A stretch of 11,997 nt of DNA. Origin: an uncultured delta proteobacterium. Lineage in GTDB: Bacteria; Myxococcota_A; Polyangia; Polyangiales; Ga0077539. The notes under the pieces are model-generated. The model had not been told where the DNA came from, did not search any database, and saw nothing but the letters and a program-made list of their open reading frames with translations. This document shows, in pieces, positions 7,953 through 11,997 of this stretch; the first letter of the stretch is position 1; each line of letters begins with the position of its first letter. Location: assembly GCA_903860995.1 (NCBI GenBank), contig CAIOSS010000248.1, positions 1 through 11,997 of the forward strand, read 5' to 3'. The translations under genes and the position numbers were made by a program.

Positions 7953-10847
7953 ATGAGCTCGGATCTCACGTCGCTTCGTGCCGAAATCATTCATTCGCTG
8001 GAGCACACGCTCGACGCGGTGCTGCCCTGGTTCGTCTCGCAGATGCCCGCGGCGTACTTCGCCGACACGCCCGACAACGAGCGCCTGGCGCACCTCCGCG
8101 CCATCCTCGCGGCGCGCGCCTCGGGCATCGCCCCGCGCATCACCCTGCACTCCGAAGACCGCGCCCGCTGGACCTTCCTCATGGACGGCGACCGGCCGGG
8201 TCTGTTGAAGGAGATCCTCGACCAGCTCCCCGCCGAGGCGCCGCTGCGGCAGGTGAAGGTGCACATCAGCGCCGACGGCCAGCTGGCCATCGACACCATC
8301 GTCCTCGGCGACGTGCCCCGCTTCGACCCCGCCGACGCCGCGCAGCAGGGCCGCCTCGACGCCATCCTCGCGCTCGTCGGCCGGGCCGGCGGCGAGGCCG
8401 AGCGGGTGCGCACCTTCCTCCTGCGCTCCTCCGCGGACTTCGTGCGCTCGGCCACCGCCCTGCGCGCGGTGCGCTGCGCCGACCGCTACGAGGCCGTGAG
8501 CGGCACCGAGGACACCCTGGTGCAGCTCGAGCCCGAGGCCGACCCGACGCTCTCGCGGGTGGTCATCACGGTGGGCAACGCCACGCCGCGGAAGATGTTC
8601 GAGCGCTGCGCCGACCTCCTCGGCAGCCACGGGGTGAACATCCACCGCGCCTTCGTCGACGTGGTCGAAGACCCGGGGCACGGCTACGTCACGCTCTTCA
8701 GCTACCTCGTCCGCGGCCCCGACGGGCGCGCCCTCGACGCCGACGGGATGGTCTGGCGCGCGCTCGCTCCGTCGCTGGCCCGCGGCAAGTGGATCACCGA
8801 CGCGGCCCTCTCGCTCAGCCACAACAACCCCGCCCTCGGGCTCGAGCGCGCGGAGGTCATCGTGGCCCTCTCCAGCCTCGCGCACCAGCGGCTCACCCGC
8901 GACAACCCGGTGTCCTTCGCGCGCGACCGGGTGCTCGCGCTCGCGGTCCGCCACCTCGCGCTGAGCGCCTCCGTCGCCGACCTCCTGCACGACCGCTTCA
9001 ACCCCGTGAGCGGGATGTCCGACGACACCTACGCCCTGCGCTCGTCGGCGCTGCGCGACCAGATCGAGCACGACGTCGACGGCGACGACGCCCGCCGGGT
9101 GCTCAAGACCCTGCTCGAGGCCGTCGGGGCCACGCTGCGCACCAACCTCCACCTCGAGAAGCGCTACGGCCTCGCGCTGCGGCTCGACGGCACCTTCATC
9201 CCGCGCGGCGACGAGCGCCCCTTCGGCGTGTACTTCGTGCACGGCCAGGGGTGGGACGGCTTCCACCTGCGCTTCCGAGACATCGCCCGCGGGGGCGTGC
9301 GGGTGGTGCGCCCGCGCGGCCCCGACCAGCTCGCGGCGGAGTCCGACCGGCTCTACGACGAGGTGTACGGCCTCGCGCAGGCGCAGCAGCTCAAGAACAA
9401 GGACATCCCCGAAGGCGGCGCGAAGGCCGTGATCGTGGCGTCGCAGGACGTCCCCCTCACGCGCTCCATCAAGGGCTTCATCGACGGCCTGCTCGATCTG
9501 ATGGTGAGCGACGAGCGGCACCCGCTGGTCGACCGGCTCGGCCGACCGGAGACGCTCTACCTCGGCCCCGACGAGAACATCGCCCCGGAGCACATCGAGT
9601 GGATCGTCGACCGCGCGCGGCGCCGCGGGCACAAGCTCGCCGCGGCCTTCATGAGCTCGAAGCCCGGCGCGGGCATCAACCACAAGGAGTACGGCGTGAC
9701 CTCGGAGGGCGTCGCGGTCTTCCTGGAGGTGGCGCTGAAGGCCGTGGGCATCAACCCCTACGCGCAGCCCTTCACGGTGAAGCTCACCGGCGGCCCGGAC
9801 GGCGACGTCGGGGGCAACATGTTGAAGATCCTGCACCGTGACTACGGCGAGCGGGCGCGGGTGGTGGGCATCGCCGACGGCTCCGGGGCGCTCGAAGACC
9901 CCGACGGGCTCGACCACGCGGAGCTCCTGCGGCTGGTCGAGGCCTCCGAGCCGGTGGGCGCCTTCGACCTGGCGAAGCTTTCCCCGCGGGGGCGGCTCAC
10001 GCGCGTCGAGGCGCCGGACGGGGTGCGCATGCGCAACACGCTGCACAACCGCGTGGTGGCCGACGCCTTCGTGCCGGCGGGCGGCCGGCCGCAGACGCTC
10101 AACAGCCACAACTGGCAGGAGCACCTGCTGCCCGACGGCACGCCGTCGAGCCGGGTGATCGTGGAGGGGGCCAACCTCTTCCTGACCCCGGAGGCGCGCA
10201 AGGCGCTGGGCGAGCGCGGGGTGCTGGTGCTCAAGGACAGCAGTGCCAACAAGTGCGGGGTGGTCTGCTCGAGCTTCGAGATCGCCGCGGCGCACCTGCT
10301 GTCGGAGGAGGAGTTCCTCGCGCACAAGAAGACCTTCGTGGCGGAGGTGCTGGTGCGGCTGCGCGAGCTGGCGCGGCGCGAGGCCGAGCTGCTCTTCCGC
10401 GAGCGGGGTCATCACCCCGGGGTGCTGCTCCCGGAGCTGTCGGTGCGGCTGTCCAAGGAGATGAACCGCGCGGCCGACGCCATCGCGCTGCACGTCGAGG
10501 GCATCGACGCGGCCGACCACGCCCTCGGCGACGCGCTGGTGCGGGAGCACCTGCCGCCGACGCTGCGGGCCCTCGGCGAGGCGCGGCTGGGCGATCGGAT
10601 GCCGGTGGCCTACTGGCGCTCCATCGTGGCCAAGAGCCTGGCGGCGCGGATCGTGTACCGCGAGGGCCTCGACTGGCTCGATCCGCTGCCCGACGGGGCG
10701 ATCGGGCCGATGGCGTTCCGGTGGCTGCGGGCGGAGAACGCAGCGCGGGCGTTGGCGGCGACGATCCGCGGCGGCGCGGACTTCGACCGGGAAATGGTGG
10801 CCGCGGTGGTCGAGCGCGCGGGCGCCCGGTTGACCCTGGAGGGGTGA
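7953..10847 (+). CDS. NAD-specific glutamate dehydrogenase, large type, compact form
   Basis: A 964-residue protein. Large NAD-dependent glutamate dehydrogenases convert glutamate to 2-oxoglutarate and ammonia, mainly in amino-acid catabolism. Two ACT-like regulatory segments are visible in the N-terminal half: DGDRPGLLKEIL from residue 78, and LSRVVITVGNATPRKMFER from residue 200 to about 253. The catalytic half contains FRDIARGGVRVV, LKNKDIPEGGAKAV (residues 480-492, with Lys481, Lys483 and Lys491), YLGPDENIAPEHIEWI, SSKPGAGINHKEYGVTSEGV, and the nucleotide-binding GPDGDVGGNML at 614-624. Length is well below the roughly 1600 residues of the bacterial 180-kDa class and close to the 115-kDa class known from fungi and protists, which the LKNKDIPEGG motif also recalls. 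The ATG at 7953 is chosen over GTG 7935. The stop overlaps the start of the beta-propeller gene (GTGA). Confidence 0.92.
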   Translation: MSSDLTSLRAEIIHSLEHTLDAVLPWFVSQMPAAYFADTPDNERLAHLRAILAARASGIAPRITLHSEDRARWTFLMDGDRPGLLKEILDQLPAEAPLRQVKVHISADGQLAIDTIVLGDVPRFDPADAAQQGRLDAILALVGRAGGEAERVRTFLLRSSADFVRSATALRAVRCADRYEAVSGTEDTLVQLEPEADPTLSRVVITVGNATPRKMFERCADLLGSHGVNIHRAFVDVVEDPGHGYVTLFSYLVRGPDGRALDADGMVWRALAPSLARGKWITDAALSLSHNNPALGLERAEVIVALSSLAHQRLTRDNPVSFARDRVLALAVRHLALSASVADLLHDRFNPVSGMSDDTYALRSSALRDQIEHDVDGDDARRVLKTLLEAVGATLRTNLHLEKRYGLALRLDGTFIPRGDERPFGVYFVHGQGWDGFHLRFRDIARGGVRVVRPRGPDQLAAESDRLYDEVYGLAQAQQLKNKDIPEGGAKAVIVASQDVPLTRSIKGFIDGLLDLMVSDERHPLVDRLGRPETLYLGPDENIAPEHIEWIVDRARRRGHKLAAAFMSSKPGAGINHKEYGVTSEGVAVFLEVALKAVGINPYAQPFTVKLTGGPDGDVGGNMLKILHRDYGERARVVGIADGSGALEDPDGLDHAELLRLVEASEPVGAFDLAKLSPRGRLTRVEAPDGVRMRNTLHNRVVADAFVPAGGRPQTLNSHNWQEHLLPDGTPSSRVIVEGANLFLTPEARKALGERGVLVLKDSSANKCGVVCSSFEIAAAHLLSEEEFLAHKKTFVAEVLVRLRELARREAELLFRERGHHPGVLLPELSVRLSKEMNRAADAIALHVEGIDAADHALGDALVREHLPPTLRALGEARLGDRMPVAYWRSIVAKSLAARIVYREGLDWLDPLPDGAIGPMAFRWLRAENAARALAATIRGGADFDREMVAAVVERAGARLTLEG

Positions 10848-11997
10848 GCGCGCTGCGCACCGCCTACGGGGTCAAGCGCCACGTCTGGAGCCCCGACGAC
10901 GCCTGGCTGGCCTTCGTGCGCGACGCCGACGAGCAGGTGGTGTGCGTCGAGGCGGGGTCAGGCCGCGAGATCTTCGAGTGGGACCCGCCGCGCTTCTGGG
11001 GGGGTGTGTTCATCGCGGCGGTGTCGGGCGAGTGCCTGCTGGTGGTCACCCGCGCCCGCGACGACGTGCGGGTGTTCGCGCTGGCCGTGCCGGACGGGGG
11101 CGTGCTCTCGGAGGCGCGGCTCGACGTGGCGCCGGGCGACATCGCCGTGGAGGTGTCGGCCGACGGTGGGACCGCGGTGCTCCTGTCGGGCCTCACCCAC
11201 GACACGAAGGAGCGCGGGTACGAGCTGACCTGGCTCGACACGCGCGCCCTGACCGTGGTGGGCCGCGGGCCCCTGCGCCCGGCGCAGGGCGATCGACCGA
11301 AGCGGATGGCGCTGCACCCGGACGGCCTGTGGGCGACGTGGGTGACGCCGCAGCAGTCGGCGCGCTTCGACGACCGGCGGGAGGTGGAGCGCTTCGACCG
11401 CGACGGCGTCGGGGCGATCGGCCCGGTGGTCACCGGCAGCGGCGACCTGCGGGCGCTGCGCTGGGTGGACGCCGACCGGCTGCTGGTGGCCATCGACCCG
11501 GTGGTGATCAAGGGCCCCACCGCGGGCTGGACGCGGGTGCTCCTGACCGACCCGGCGCAGGGGCGGGTGCTCTTCGACGGCGAGCGGGCGGCGGAGCGGG
11601 TGGGCGTGGCACTGGTGTACTCGGAGGTCGACGTGAACCCCGAGGACGGCCGACTGCTGGTGTCCTGGACCGACCGGCTCACGGACATGGCCGACGCCTC
11701 GTGGGGGACGGCGACGGTGATCGGCCGCGACGGCGCGGTGCTAGGGTCCCGTCGCACGCCGACGGTGAACAGCGGGGCCTACGGCGCGGTGTGGGCGGGC
11801 GCGGGCGACGCGGTGATCGAGCTGGTCGCGACCGCGGAGGAGACCATCTCGCTGCTGCGGCGCGAGGCCATCGGGGACGAGCCGACGGTGCTGCGCCCGG
11901 AGGGGCGGGGGCGCCGGGGGGGGGCGCGGGGGGGGGGGTGGGGCGGTCGGGGGATGACGGCGGCGCTCACCCGAAGCCCGGGCGGGGCATGGCTCGC
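10844..11997 (+). CDS. beta-propeller (TolB/PD40-like) protein, 3' end beyond window
   Basis: A frame open from the GTG at 10844 to the window edge (384 codons), lacking only a stop inside the window. It overlaps the dehydrogenase stop as GTGA, implying coupled translation. GGAGG at 10838-10842 is too close for an ordinary Shine-Dalgarno, which again favours re-initiation. Third positions are overwhelmingly G or C, as in the neighbouring genes. Blade-like motifs recur: HVWSPDDAWLAFVRD (residues 13-27), RMALHPDGLWATWV, LRWVDADRLLVAI, NPEDGRLLVSWTD and, at the edge, LTRSPGGAWLA. These follow the SPDG-x-LAF pattern of TolB-type WD40-like (PD40) propellers. There is no signal peptide, so it is probably cytoplasmic, unlike TolB. 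A role linked to the dehydrogenase is suggested only by the overlap. The C-terminal part crosses long G-runs and is less certain. Confidence 0.8.
   Translation, partial: MSALRTAYGVKRHVWSPDDAWLAFVRDADEQVVCVEAGSGREIFEWDPPRFWGGVFIAAVSGECLLVVTRARDDVRVFALAVPDGGVLSEARLDVAPGDIAVEVSADGGTAVLLSGLTHDTKERGYELTWLDTRALTVVGRGPLRPAQGDRPKRMALHPDGLWATWVTPQQSARFDDRREVERFDRDGVGAIGPVVTGSGDLRALRWVDADRLLVAIDPVVIKGPTAGWTRVLLTDPAQGRVLFDGERAAERVGVALVYSEVDVNPEDGRLLVSWTDRLTDMADASWGTATVIGRDGAVLGSRRTPTVNSGAYGAVWAGAGDAVIELVATAEETISLLRREAIGDEPTVLRPEGRGRRGGARGGGWGGRGMTAALTRSPGGAWL
11909..11951 (+). repeat. long G-homopolymer runs inside the beta-propeller gene
   Basis: A G9 run (11916-11924) and a G11 run (11928-11938), flanked by several G4-G5 runs, encode an Arg/Gly-rich linker. 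The tract could form a G-quadruplex on the coding strand, could be slippage-prone, or could contain base-call errors. The blade-like SPGGAWLA downstream is in the same frame as the protein upstream, so the net frame appears correct. Confidence 0.6.

Noticed and set aside
10864..11757. A 297-codon minus-strand frame opposite the propeller gene
   Set aside because: It is Ser/Arg/Thr-rich with no motif, while the + frame here has repeated SPDG-like blade motifs and G/C-rich third positions.
11742..11767. TAGGGT followed by an in-frame GTG as an internal promoter and start
   Set aside because: The propeller frame is continuous and coding on both sides; the hexamer, including a rare CTA codon, is probably chance or at most a minor internal promoter.

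Overview
The window is very GC-rich, and its genes use almost only G or C at third codon positions. Gene content points to a large-genome, high-GC bacterium, most likely of the Myxococcota (Polyangia/Sandaracinaceae-like). The clues are a eukaryote-like sphingosine-1-phosphate lyase, HEAT-repeat solenoid proteins of unknown function, a compact large-type NAD-glutamate dehydrogenase and a beta-propeller protein. This assignment is inferred from style and content, not from a marker gene. All eight supported genes are on the + strand. The very long minus-strand reading frames are shadows caused by the G/C-biased third positions.

Layout. Bases 1-542 hold no convincing gene. They include an AT-richer island and a cluster of GATATCGG repeats that look like a regulator site. 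At 543-2333 is a cytoplasmic TPR/HEAT-like solenoid protein. A C-rich, G-poor 61-base gap follows, then a tight cluster: a sphingosine-1-phosphate lyase-type PLP enzyme (2395-3705), a TauE/SafE membrane exporter (3715-4434) and an atypical NAD(P)-dependent epimerase-like protein (4444-5274). After a 143-base gap come acylphosphatase (5418-5693), an exported HEAT-repeat protein with a C-terminal membrane anchor (5666-7105, overlapping acylphosphatase by 28 bases), a putative lipoprotein (7121-7891), a 964-residue NAD-type glutamate dehydrogenase (7953-10847), and a beta-propeller gene that overlaps the dehydrogenase stop by GTGA (10844) and runs off the right edge.

How the genes may work together. 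The lyase cluster suggests turnover of long-chain-base phosphates or similar sphingoid head groups, with the TauE protein moving a small anion. The dehydrogenase feeds amino-acid carbon into the TCA cycle as 2-oxoglutarate. Its translational overlap with the propeller gene suggests the two are made together. The remaining genes have no clear shared pathway.

Regulation. Three genes that appear to start transcripts (543, 7121, 7953) carry a -10-like hexamer ending only 10-11 bases before the ATG, implying very short or absent 5' leaders. Two cluster-internal genes (2395, 4444) instead have Shine-Dalgarno-like sequences. This contrast also helped choose starts: longer alternatives at 519 and 7935 would lie in or upstream of the presumed -10. 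No tRNA, rRNA, CRISPR array, insertion sequence or intrinsic terminator was seen.
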